64,000 bases of DNA from a bacterium. GTDB taxonomy: Bacteria; Bacteroidota; Ignavibacteria; Kapaibacteriales; UBA2268. Location: NCBI GenBank assembly GCA_030431515.1, contig JAUIIX010000005.1, positions 1-64,000 of the forward strand, given 5' to 3'. The notes under the pieces were generated by a model. The model did no database searches. It was not told the origin of the DNA and worked only from the letters and a program-made list of their open reading frames with translations. This document shows, piece after piece, positions 36,834 through 45,163 of this stretch (position 1 is its first letter; each line of letters begins with the position of its first letter). The translations under genes were made by a program, and so were the position numbers.

Positions 36834-37927
36834 AAATATTAATATTATTTATTGTCTGCTTATTTATTTCTAATTTAAAAGCAGAAATTAACAAAGAAGC
36901 AGCACAACAATTCTATAGATTTTATGAAGTTTATGATAGTATTTTAGAAACAAATAATACATACAAACTAAAATTAGAATCAGTTTATTTTAATGGTAAA
37001 ACTTCTGAACTTACAAATACCGAATTGTTTTTACAAAAAAATTACAATGATACTTTAGTTGGTTTTTCATATTTTATAAAATATGATAATATTCTATATG
37101 TAAACCATGATTATATTAATTATAATATTGATTTAAAAAATAAAAATTTTGTAAAAAAAACTAAATTTAAAAAGTTAAATGATGTTGGGTATTTTTTTAC
37201 ATCTATAAATACTTTTTTTGTTCCGTTTAATGAATTAAATATGCATAATTCTTTTTTTGATACAAATTATTATAATTTTAAAATATTACAAACAACAGAA
37301 ACTTACACTACTTTTTTATGTCAAGACATAAATTTAAAAAACAGTTTTATATTTAATTATAAGTTTAAATTTAATAATAGTAGTAAACTATTAGAGAAAA
37401 TAGAATTAATAACTGATTTTATGGGAAATGGGTCATATAATATAATTGATATTAAATCTTTTGAAATAACAAATGAAGAGAATGAATCTTATTTTGATGT
37501 TAGTGAATATATAGAAAATTTTGGTGAATATCGATACTTTAGTTACAAAGGTTTTGTTTGTAAAAAACCAGGCGAAGAAATAATTGGAAATATAATTTAT
37601 GATGTCAATTTAGAAGAATTTAAAGGACATAAAATTGTATCATTTAATAATTTGAATAATGAAGTAAATAAAAATCTAACTAAAGAATTAAATGAATTAT
37701 CGAATAACTTTAAAATCGATTACATTAATTATGAATTTAAAGATTCAACTTTAACAGTAATTAAAAAAAATAAAAAAGAAGAAATATCTTTAAACAATCT
37801 TACACAATATGGTGTTGATGTATCGCCTTGTATTTATATTTTAGATGAGAACAACAAAGTAGTTGATTACTTAAAAGGATTTGGAATTGAAACTAAAAAG
37901 TTGTTGATTGATAAATTAAATAAATAA
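36830..37927 (+). CDS. Secreted protein with redox-dead thioredoxin-like C-terminus, copy 2
   Basis: A 365-residue paralogue of the previous gene, with signal peptide (MKILILFIVCLFISNLKA). The start is a TTG overlapping the TGA stop of copy 1. The ends are the most alike: LTQYGVDVSPCIYILDENNK against LTQYEVDFNPSFYILDKNNK. Again the CxxC is missing (HKIVSFNNLNNE in its place). The C-terminal fold is an inference from the YILDxNNK and GF/GY positions. Confidence 0.6.
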   Translation: MKILILFIVCLFISNLKAEINKEAAQQFYRFYEVYDSILETNNTYKLKLESVYFNGKTSELTNTELFLQKNYNDTLVGFSYFIKYDNILYVNHDYINYNIDLKNKNFVKKTKFKKLNDVGYFFTSINTFFVPFNELNMHNSFFDTNYYNFKILQTTETYTTFLCQDINLKNSFIFNYKFKFNNSSKLLEKIELITDFMGNGSYNIIDIKSFEITNEENESYFDVSEYIENFGEYRYFSYKGFVCKKPGEEIIGNIIYDVNLEEFKGHKIVSFNNLNNEVNKNLTKELNELSNNFKIDYINYEFKDSTLTVIKKNKKEEISLNNLTQYGVDVSPCIYILDENNKVVDYLKGFGIETKKLLIDKLNK

Positions 37928-37964
37928 AGATCAGTTTGCTATAGAATGTAATGACATTAAGAAA

Positions 37965-37987
37965 AAAAAACCGAACTATGTTCGGTT
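37965..37987. terminator. Bidirectional terminator between copy 2 and fliE
   Basis: AAAACCGAA / TTCGGTTTT with A- and T-tracts. The same stem recurs at 34053. Confidence 0.8.
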
Positions 37988-38000
37988 TTCTTTTAAATCC

Positions 38001-38309
38001 CTACACTTGCATTCTAAGTGTTTCTCGGTATAAATCTAAGCCCTTATTTCTGAGTTCCATAAGAAGTTCGAATGAGGTTTTTGCTTTTTGTGCGGATATC
38101 ATAACGTCGTGCAGGTCGATTGGCTCGCCTTTGATAAATTTATCTCGTGCGTCTGCTGCTTCTACTTGCAAATCATTTGTATCTGTGATTAGTTCTTTTA
38201 GGGTATCCACAAATTTTTCCGAACGCATATTTTCTGTGCCTTTCGTATTATTTTTTTGTTGGATTAATGGACTCCAAGTTTGACCTTGGATTAATTCATT
38301 TACTACCAT
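38001..38309 (-). CDS. fliE: Flagellar hook-basal body protein FliE
   Basis: A 102-residue FliE, the adaptor between the MS ring and the rod. The C-terminal two thirds fit the family: LQVEAADARDKFIKGEPIDL, then HDVMISAQKAKTSFELLMEL and a final YRETLRMQV. It is last in a four-gene minus-strand cluster. A decayed copy of its 3' end is at 34114. Confidence 0.9.
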   Translation of the reverse strand: MVVNELIQGQTWSPLIQQKNNTKGTENMRSEKFVDTLKELITDTNDLQVEAADARDKFIKGEPIDLHDVMISAQKAKTSFELLMELRNKGLDLYRETLRMQV

Positions 38310-38324
38310 ACTTTTTCCCCAATT

Positions 38325-38618
38325 TTAGAATTTTTTATCAAAAATAGTTCCTTTGCTAACACCAGCATTATGTACTTGACCGTTTCTATTGAATAATATA
38401 TAATTTTCAATTTGGTCAGAACTATCTGGAAACATTGACTTAAAGAAATTTCTTTCATTGCCTGAAATTAATTCATTTTCATCAAATGTGTTAACACTTT
38501 TTGCAAGAATATCACTATTAAGTTTCTGTGAGCGAATAGGAATCCTTGATGGATTGTTGCCCACTTCATTATTAATATACTTAGCGCTGTAAGGATTAAA
38601 CCCTGTATCAACTCTCAT
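38325..38618 (-). CDS. Small protein of the flagellar rod cluster
   Basis: A 97-residue protein of no recognised family between flgC and fliE, 15 bp ahead of fliE. It is polar and without signal or membrane segment, with ERNFFKSMFPDSSDQIENY in the middle and a C-terminus ending KGTIFDKKF. Its position suggests an assembly factor or small rod-associated protein; this is inference. Confidence 0.6.
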   Translation of the reverse strand: MRVDTGFNPYSAKYINNEVGNNPSRIPIRSQKLNSDILAKSVNTFDENELISGNERNFFKSMFPDSSDQIENYILFNRNGQVHNAGVSKGTIFDKKF

Positions 38619-38685
38619 TATGACTCTACTATTTGTTACACCAAAAGGTGTCCCACCCTCTAACTTCTAATCTTTATGCTTTAGA

Positions 38686-39171
38686 TTAAATCGACAAAGA
38701 GTTGCTTGCAATATTCTTGCCAGATTCTACAACTTGTGTATTTGCCTCAAAAGTTCTTTGTGCCGAAATCATTTCGACCATCTCTGTTACTACATTTATA
38801 TTTGGCATCAGTACATATCCATTTTCGTTTGCATCCGGATGATATGGGTCATAAGTAAGCCGAGGAGGTGTATTATCCCTTGCTACTTTTGCTTTTAGAA
38901 CTCCATAATCTGGCGGATAGTTGCTTTGATTTGCAGTAGGCGCATGATCGGCGGACGTCCTGTCCATGTCGATCAGCTTTTTCAACTCGGTATTAAAGGG
39001 CGAACCAGGTATTTCCCTTACTACAACCACTTCCCTTTGATATGGTTGCCCGTCAATTCCTTTTGTTGTATTTGCGTTTGCGATATTTCGAGCAGTTGAT
39101 GATAATCTCATCCTTTGCACCATCATACCTTGACTGCTTATATCAAAACTTGAAAATATATTTTCTGCCAT
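38686..39171 (-). CDS. flgC: Flagellar basal-body rod protein FlgC
   Basis: A 161-residue proximal rod protein. The N-terminus FDISSQGMMVQRMRLSST with ARNIANANTT is the flagellar rod signature. The C-terminal helix EMISAQRTFEANTQVVESGK packs with it. Full length. It is exported by the flagellar type III apparatus, most of which is not in this window. Confidence 0.95.
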   Translation of the reverse strand: MAENIFSSFDISSQGMMVQRMRLSSTARNIANANTTKGIDGQPYQREVVVVREIPGSPFNTELKKLIDMDRTSADHAPTANQSNYPPDYGVLKAKVARDNTPPRLTYDPYHPDANENGYVLMPNINVVTEMVEMISAQRTFEANTQVVESGKNIASNSLSI

Positions 39172-39230
39172 TTCCTACACTACAAAATTATGTTACAATA
39201 TTTCATTTTTAGTAAGTAATTTTTCTGAAT

Positions 39231-39653
39231 TTACCGAAGTACTCCAGAAATAGAACTACTAATTCCTGTGAAAAATCTATTAGCCATCTGCGAACCAAAC
39301 TTAAATCTTATTTGATTTTGGGCTAATTGCGACATTTCGTGGTCTATATTTACGTGGGTTTCCCCTTCAAAGAATATTTCTGGTTCTGGTATTGGCTTTG
39401 GTTCTTTTTCGCCTTCTTTTACATCACCATGTGCATTCCCCATTGGAATGTCTTTGCTAAATTCTCGTGAGCCACCAATTACTATTTGTTGTTTATGGAA
39501 GAACTCTTCGAATTTTACTCTCTCTGGTCTGTAATGTGGAGATGTTGCATTTGCCATATTTTTAGAAATAGTTTGTTGCCTTAGTGCATACGCATCTAAT
39601 GCTCTATTCATAAGGGGTAGCCCTTCTTTAAACAAATGAAACCTGAAAACCAT
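39231..39653 (-). CDS. flgB: Flagellar basal-body rod protein FlgB
   Basis: A 140-residue proximal rod protein. ALRQQTISKNMANATSPHYR carries the rod-family N-terminal motif. NIDHEMSQLAQNQIRFKFGSQ is the usual C-terminal FlgB segment (VDxExEMxxLAxNxxxY). It is the first gene of the flgB-flgC-small gene-fliE cluster. Confidence 0.93.
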   Translation of the reverse strand: MVFRFHLFKEGLPLMNRALDAYALRQQTISKNMANATSPHYRPERVKFEEFFHKQQIVIGGSREFSKDIPMGNAHGDVKEGEKEPKPIPEPEIFFEGETHVNIDHEMSQLAQNQIRFKFGSQMANRFFTGISSSISGVLR

Positions 39654-39890
39654 TATTCAATCCTTGAATTTAAGAAAATCCTTTTGGGATAGTTATACAA
39701 TTTCTTTGCCAAGTTTTTATAAATACTCTCATCTTTTTGATATTGCTAATGTTATCATATTTTATAAAATATCCAATTATTTATGGTTAAAAAATTGGTT
39801 GATAATAGTAGTCAGATGGTTAATAGTGTGTAGGGGATTGGGTAATAATCTCTTAAAATGTAGTGAATGTTTTTTTGTGTTTACTATGAT

Positions 39891-40001
39891 TTTTGTTAAT
39901 TTTTAATTTTTTGGTTTTTGCACTTTTCTTGTAAATAGTTATTATAACAATGCGTTACAAGGGAGAAAAAATTAAGGTCAAAAAAAATTAGTGATTTTTT
40001 G
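39891..40001 (+). repeat. MITE-like dispersed element, copy B
   Basis: Shares GGTTTTTGCACTTTTCTTGT, GTTACAAGGGAGAAAAAATT and GGTCAAAAAAAATTAGTGAT with copy C, and most of this with copy A at 294 (opposite strand). No gene lies in 39654-40235. Confidence 0.75.
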
Positions 40002-40078
40002 TAAAATAAATCATATCGTCATCATCACCTGTTAAGATTTAGGTGGGGTACTTTTTATGGTATTGAGAGTAGGGAATA

Positions 40079-40185
40079 TTTTGTTAATTTTTAATTTTTT
40101 GGTTTTTGCACTTTTCTTGTAAACAGTCATTATAGCAATGTGTTACAAGGGAGAAAAAATTAGGGTCAAAAAAAATTAGTGATTT
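40079..40185 (+). repeat. MITE-like dispersed element, copy C
   Basis: Direct repeat of copy B, 188 bp further on, about 93% alike over 105 bp. Between them is unrelated sequence, so they are separate insertions or a duplicated segment with a diverged spacer. Confidence 0.75.
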
Positions 40186-40235
40186 CACATTATATTTTAT
40201 GTTTGGTTTTAAAAATATGTTAGGATTGTTTTTGT

Positions 40236-43181
40236 TTATTTGTAAATATATTTTTGAAAGTCTATAAATGTATTTCTAATATATTTTAAATCGCCTAATT
40301 TTGTTTTTGCATCGCTTAATGAACCGTATTTTATCTCTAATAAGTCTGGTAGTTTTTTATCGTCTAATTCGGATACTCCTACTTCAGTGTATTGACTTAA
40401 TACGAAATTTAAAAATTCGATTATTTTTAAATCGTATTCGTTTAAATTTATTGTTGCATTGTTTGCTCTCACTGCTCTTGTTAAGATTTCTTTGTGATAT
40501 GCTATGTAGTTTAATACGTCATATACATCACTGTCAATACCATTTACTAATTTTTTGAGTTCGTTCAGTTGGTCTTCTGTATATCCTTTTTCTTCTAATC
40601 TATTTAATAATTCTCGTCTGGTGTCTGGTTTACTCCATATTTCTCTTAGTTCGTTTTCGTCTTTGAATAATGATGGAATATCCCCAAATAATTTTTTCAT
40701 AAATTCTTCTGCACTAATTGGCTTTCCGTCTGGATCCCAAAATGATGTTCCCATTACGGGTTTTATATCTCTTATTGTATTATCACTCAATTTTATTCTT
40801 ACTATGTTTCGTGGTTTTTCACAGATACAAGGATATGTTCCACAAAGTTCGCAAATTTGTGGATTAATTGTATTACATTCACAAGGTTTTTTACCACAAT
40901 CTATACATAGTTCTTTACCTCTGCCTGAGCTGATTTTTTCGATTGGTTCACCGTCCCATTCTGGGTCTTCAAATCTTTCTCGTGCTTTTACAAAATCGTA
41001 TATTGTGAAGTAATCTTTTGAATCAAATAATCTTGTTCCTCTTCCTACTATTTGCTTAAATTCTATAATTGACTTGACTGGTCTTAATAAAATTATATTT
41101 TTTACCTCTGGTGCATCTACTCCAGTTGATAATTTGAATGATGTTGTTAATATTGTAGGTATTGTTAGTTCATTATTTTGAAATTGTTTTAAATATTCTT
41201 CTCCTAATGCTCCATCATTGGCTGTAACTCTATGGCAATAATTAGGATTAGTACTATCTGCATTTTGATTAATTAAATCACGGATTAATGCTGCATGCAC
41301 TTGAGTTGAACAAAATACAAGCGTTTTGTGATTTTGATTTATCATTTTCAGAAATGTTTTTACTCTTAATAATTCTCTTTCTTCACTTATGATATTTCTA
41401 TTAAAATCACCTTCTTTATAAATTTTGTCTGGGTCTATTTCACCATCAATAATTTCATCATTATCATTATATTCATATTCACTTAGTAAATTATCAATTT
41501 CGACAACACGGAATGGAGTTAAGAAACCATCATTTATTCCTTGTTTTAATGAATATGTATAAACTGGTTCGCCAAAATATTTATATGTATCTGCATTATC
41601 TTTTCTTTTTGGAGTGGCAGTAAGACCAAGTTGAACTGCTGGCTTGAAATAATCCATAATATCACGCCAAGAACTTTCATCGTTTGCACCACCTCTATGA
41701 CACTCGTCTATTACTATCATATCAAAAAAGTCTGGTGGGTATTCTCCAAAATATGGGGACTTGCCTTCGACAAGCTCAGGCACCGAATCGACAAGCTCAG
41801 GCACCGAATCGACAAGCTCAGGCACCGAATCGACAAGCTCAGGCACCGAATCGACAAGCTCAGGCACCGAATCGACAAGCTCAGGCATCGTTTTACTTTT
41901 GGAAAGCTCTTTTAGTTTTACGATATCACCTTGTATTAATGCAATCTTCTTTGCTCTTCTCCATTTTTGAATTTGTTTTTCTCTTGCAAATGCTTCGTCA
42001 ATTCTGTCGAACGTTTCATAATAGACTAACTTAACAGGTAAATGTTTATATGTGAAATTTGCTCCTTCACCATTTTTATGTTGTTGAATTCTCAAAGTTA
42101 ATTCTGTTGTACTTCCTATATAAAAACTACCATCAGCACATTGCAGAATATACATATAGCCATAGCCATTTTCTTTTATTTCAATTTCATCAAATATAAT
42201 TTCTTGATATTGAGTTTCATAGCCATGAAGGGTGGGTGAGCTTGTCGAATAGCTATTTTCTTCTATATCTTCAGCGGTGGGTGAGCTTGTCGAATAGCTA
42301 TTTTCTTCTATATCTTCAGCGGTGGGTGAGCTTGTCGAACCCCCGCTCATAAAGGTCTGAAAGATTGTAAAGAATAAACTTCCATTTGTTGGAACTTTTT
42401 TGTTTTTTCTGATTTCTGAGGGTTTTATTCTAACTAAGGCATCTTCTGGGAATGCAGAAAAAGAGTTAAATGCTTGATTAGCAAGTATATTTCTATCTGC
42501 AAGAAATAATATTCTGGGTTGTCTTTTTCCATCTCGGTTTAGATTCCAGCGAGAGTGAAATAATTTCCATGCAATTTGAAATGCAATTGCTGTTTTTCCT
42601 GTTCCTGTTGCAAGGGTTAATAATATTCTATCTTTTTTATCTGCAATTGCTTCGGCTACTTTTGTGATTGCTATTTCTTGGTAGTATCGCAGTTTCCAAG
42701 TTCCGCCTCTATCTTCAAAAGGAACTGAAAGAATTTTGTCTTTCCAATTTGATATTTCAAGTTTTGATATTTCAGTTGATGTGGGGTAAGTCATTTCCCA
42801 AAGTTGCTCTGGAGTAGGAAATTCTGAAATTTCTCTTTCAACTCCAAGGTGCATATCAATTTCGTAAATTCCTACGCCATTGGTAGAATAAGCAAAACGA
42901 ACTTGAAGCATATCGGCGTAATTTTTTGCTTGACCAACACCATCACGAAATGATAATTCTTTTCTTTTTGCTTCGATAACTGCAAGTATTCTATTTTTGT
43001 AACGAAGAACATAATCGGCTTTTAAGGGTTTTTCTCTTCGAGCATTTCCTATCAATCGACCAATAGTTATTGCATATTGTTTGTGGACATAAGAATCCTC
43101 AATTCTATTCCAACCAACTTTATTTAGATTGGGGTCTATTAATTGATATTCTGTTTCTGCTTCATTAAGTTTAAACTTCAT
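40236..43181 (-). CDS. hsdR: Type I restriction enzyme R subunit with inserted GIY-YIG domain
   Basis: The R subunit cuts and translocates DNA for the HsdMRS complex. It has an EcoEI-like layout: nuclease core VLRYKNRILAVIEAKRK (Asp/Glu/Lys near 57-72), Walker A ATGTGKT (191-197), DECH (492-495), GLTATP (519-524) and a two-fold CxxCGxxPCxC cysteine segment before the C-terminal HsdM-binding part. Residues about 281-473 are foreign: after FTIFQTFMSGG come STSSPTAEDIEENSY repeats, a GIY-YIG domain (YMYIL 342-346, YIG 354-356, Arg364, Glu396/401), then six PELVDSV units, before KSPYFGEYPPDFFDMIVIDE resumes normal HsdR sequence. The frame is intact over 981 codons. Whether the enzyme works is unknown. 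Confidence 0.93.
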   Translation of the reverse strand: MKFKLNEAETEYQLIDPNLNKVGWNRIEDSYVHKQYAITIGRLIGNARREKPLKADYVLRYKNRILAVIEAKRKELSFRDGVGQAKNYADMLQVRFAYSTNGVGIYEIDMHLGVEREISEFPTPEQLWEMTYPTSTEISKLEISNWKDKILSVPFEDRGGTWKLRYYQEIAITKVAEAIADKKDRILLTLATGTGKTAIAFQIAWKLFHSRWNLNRDGKRQPRILFLADRNILANQAFNSFSAFPEDALVRIKPSEIRKNKKVPTNGSLFFTIFQTFMSGGSTSSPTAEDIEENSYSTSSPTAEDIEENSYSTSSPTLHGYETQYQEIIFDEIEIKENGYGYMYILQCADGSFYIGSTTELTLRIQQHKNGEGANFTYKHLPVKLVYYETFDRIDEAFAREKQIQKWRRAKKIALIQGDIVKLKELSKSKTMPELVDSVPELVDSVPELVDSVPELVDSVPELVDSVPELVEGKSPYFGEYPPDFFDMIVIDECHRGGANDESSWRDIMDYFKPAVQLGLTATPKRKDNADTYKYFGEPVYTYSLKQGINDGFLTPFRVVEIDNLLSEYEYNDNDEIIDGEIDPDKIYKEGDFNRNIISEERELLRVKTFLKMINQNHKTLVFCSTQVHAALIRDLINQNADSTNPNYCHRVTANDGALGEEYLKQFQNNELTIPTILTTSFKLSTGVDAPEVKNIILLRPVKSIIEFKQIVGRGTRLFDSKDYFTIYDFVKARERFEDPEWDGEPIEKISSGRGKELCIDCGKKPCECNTINPQICELCGTYPCICEKPRNIVRIKLSDNTIRDIKPVMGTSFWDPDGKPISAEEFMKKLFGDIPSLFKDENELREIWSKPDTRRELLNRLEEKGYTEDQLNELKKLVNGIDSDVYDVLNYIAYHKEILTRAVRANNATINLNEYDLKIIEFLNFVLSQYTEVGVSELDDKKLPDLLEIKYGSLSDAKTKLGDLKYIRNTFIDFQKYIYK
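41768..41890 (+). repeat. 21-bp tandem repeat, six units
   Basis: Units of CGACAAGCTCAGGCACCGAA plus T start at 41768, 41789, 41810, 41831, 41852 and 41873. Read in hsdR they encode PELVDSV. The outermost unit reads CCTTCGACAAGCTCAGG, the form in which this repeat is usually dispersed. Confidence 0.95.
42231..42341 (+). repeat. 45-bp tandem repeat, two and a half units
   Basis: Units starting with GGTGGGTGAGCTTGTCGAA at 42231, 42276 and 42321. Read in hsdR they encode STSSPTAEDIEENSY. Each unit contains the same CGACAAGCTCA core as the 21-bp array, inverted relative to it. Confidence 0.92.
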
Positions 43182-43243
43182 CTTTTTACAATTCTCCCTT
43201 AAATGCCTTTTCTTGTTAATTTTTTTATTTTTTAATTAAATTT

Positions 43244-43276
43244 ATAAAGCAAATATAAAGCATCTATAAAGCAATT
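43244..43276 (+). repeat. Three 11-bp iterons, set 1
   Basis: ATAAAGCAAAT, ATAAAGCATCT and ATAAAGCAATT in exact tandem, in the 310-bp gap upstream of hsdR. An inverted TTTGCTTTAAAT follows at about 43296. Confidence 0.8.
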
Positions 43277-43458
43277 TCTATTTTTCTTGCATACTTTGCT
43301 TTAAATGACATTGAATCAATTTTGAAGAATTTAGAATCTTTATTTCAAAAATGTTTCAATTAATAATAACATAAGTGTAAATATTATTAAGTACTTATTA
43401 AACTATTAAATATAAAAATAATTTTCATTAATTAATAAAGATTATTATTTATTATTAT

Positions 43459-43491
43459 TTAAAGCAAAAATAAAGCATATTTAAAGCAATT
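43459..43491 (+). repeat. Three 11-bp iterons, set 2
   Basis: TTAAAGCAAAA, ATAAAGCATAT and TTAAAGCAATT in exact tandem, ending at the stop of the AlbA_2 gene, with an inverted TTGCTTTAAA just inside that gene. The period and TAAAGCA core are the same as set 1. The AlbA_2 gene's C-terminal winged-helix region or another HTH protein could bind here. Confidence 0.8.
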
Positions 43492-45141
43492 TTAAGGAGT
43501 ATCTTGCTTTAAAAAATATTTCATACCTCTTCTATTACCTTTAGAAACTAAAATGCCTTTTTCAACCATACTTTTTAACATTCTTTTTACTTTATATTGA
43601 TTTATTTCTAAGCCAATCCTATTATGAATTTCACTAAACCCACTTTCAGGATAAGCGCTTAAATCTTTTGATATTAATTCTTCTAAACGATAATCTTCAA
43701 TATTTTTTAAATTAGTTTTACCTTTTAAATTAATTTTTCTAAAAAGTTCTGGATTTAAAGAGTATTGCATGCCTTTACCCTTTCCAGATTTAATGATTAG
43801 TTCATAATGAATTAACCGACCTAACCAATTCCTTAAACCATCATTTTCATCCTGATTTAAAATTGAAGAAATTTCAACAGCTGATAAAGATTGATGTTGA
43901 GCTAATAATCCAAGTGAAATTATTTCTTTTTGTTTTAAATTGAACTCATTACTAACTTTATCCATCAATTTTACTATTTCTTTACTTACAAATTGCTTCT
44001 TGATTGATACAATTACTCTATCATCAGTTTCCTTCACAATAGGAATAGGTTTTCCAATTCCTAATAACTTTGCATAAATAAGGTCATAACCACTTCCTTC
44101 TTTTTCCATTAGACCTAAATCATAAAATACTTTTGATAAATGCTCATTTCTACGTATTGTCTTGCTTAAAATATTTTGTGGTGTAACACCGTAAGGAAGA
44201 ATTCCTGGGCTATGAATTTCTGTTCTATTAGGATAAATGTTAATAAAAATATCACCTCTTGTAGGATATGTTCTATGAACTAATGCGTTAACAACAAGTT
44301 CTCTTATTACTTCAATTGGAAAGAAAGGAATATTTTTTCGAAAAATACCTTCAGAAACTTCTACACTTTCTTGCCATTCTGGAACTTCGTTTAATATCTT
44401 TTCTAGAATTTCTTTTGGATTAGAGTAGTTATCATCAATCAACATTTTCCAAACTTTCTCCTCATCTTCATCATATCTGATTATTTGAACAGAAGGAGGG
44501 TATAAAAGAGATGCTCTATCATTTCGGTTTCCAATCCATAATATTCCAAGATTAGTTAAATATCCATTATCTTGGAAAAAATAATGTTCGAGTATCTCAT
44601 TATCGTTCATTTCTTTAACAAACCTGCTCACTCTTTGTGACTTTTTTATTTCAGAAATAAAAGTATTTTTCTTAATAAAATCATAATTAGTTGAAGGAAT
44701 TTTTTTTGTTGTTTGAAGTTCCCATATATATGAATTCCTTTCAGAAGCTAATCTTGCCATTTCATCAGGTGGAATAGGCTTACATACATCATAATCTCTA
44801 ATATAATATCTACCATCTGTTGTAGATGCAATTGTTTGTATATTTCTTATAACTTGAATTTTAATATATTCAGAATTATTAGATGATTTTTCAATATTTA
44901 CTAAAATACTTACATTTATTGTTCTATTATTGATATTTTGTTGAATTTTATCAGGTAAATCTTTATCTATTATCTTTTGATTTTCTGGAGGTTTATTTTC
45001 ACCATCTTCGATACCAATATAAATATACCCACCATGTGAGTTAGCAAAACAAACGCAATCTTTAGCTAATTCTGCCCACTCAGTATTTTTTTCTTTGATG
45101 AATCTGAGAGATTTTTTTTCAATATTTTTGTTTTCAATCAT
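43492..45141 (-). CDS. AlbA_2-domain ATP-binding protein (RecG-like C-terminal region)
   Basis: A 549-residue protein of the Schlafen-AlbA_2 group often found in type I restriction loci. The AlbA_2 domain at about 10-140 has TEWAELAKDCVCFANSHGGY and IYIGIEDG. A GHKL-type ATP-binding module follows around 280-390 (VNALVHRTYPTRGDIFINIY; EIHSPGILPYGV; GLMEKEGSGYDLI). Winged-helix segments lie in the last 150 residues. It is usually annotated as a putative transcriptional regulator or helicase-like protein; no helicase motifs are present. It lies between hsdS and hsdR. Confidence 0.8.
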   Translation of the reverse strand: MIENKNIEKKSLRFIKEKNTEWAELAKDCVCFANSHGGYIYIGIEDGENKPPENQKIIDKDLPDKIQQNINNRTINVSILVNIEKSSNNSEYIKIQVIRNIQTIASTTDGRYYIRDYDVCKPIPPDEMARLASERNSYIWELQTTKKIPSTNYDFIKKNTFISEIKKSQRVSRFVKEMNDNEILEHYFFQDNGYLTNLGILWIGNRNDRASLLYPPSVQIIRYDEDEEKVWKMLIDDNYSNPKEILEKILNEVPEWQESVEVSEGIFRKNIPFFPIEVIRELVVNALVHRTYPTRGDIFINIYPNRTEIHSPGILPYGVTPQNILSKTIRRNEHLSKVFYDLGLMEKEGSGYDLIYAKLLGIGKPIPIVKETDDRVIVSIKKQFVSKEIVKLMDKVSNEFNLKQKEIISLGLLAQHQSLSAVEISSILNQDENDGLRNWLGRLIHYELIIKSGKGKGMQYSLNPELFRKINLKGKTNLKNIEDYRLEELISKDLSAYPESGFSEIHNRIGLEINQYKVKRMLKSMVEKGILVSKGNRRGMKYFLKQDTP

Positions 45142-45163
45142 AAATATCTATATATTTCCATTT

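Larger units (their letters stand above)
41763..42341 (-). mobile_element. In-frame GIY-YIG element inside hsdR
   Basis: A 579-bp (193-codon) segment absent from ordinary HsdR layout, lying between the strand before motif II and the DECH box. The GIY-YIG domain is encoded at about 41901-42164. The ends are inverted repeats: TTCGACAAGCTCACCCACC on the hsdR-5' side and, reading inward from the other side, TTCGACAAGCTCAGGCACC. Both ends have expanded into tandem arrays with units of 45 and 21 bp, multiples of three, so the host frame is kept. Confidence 0.8.

Noticed and set aside
41631-42034. Plus-strand frames reading TESTSSG or DKLRHRI repeats
   Set aside because: They are the antisense of the 21-bp array in hsdR, which stays open on both strands.
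43244-43491. Iterons as a plasmid origin
   Set aside because: No replication-initiator gene is adjacent, and the genes around are a chromosomal-type restriction locus.
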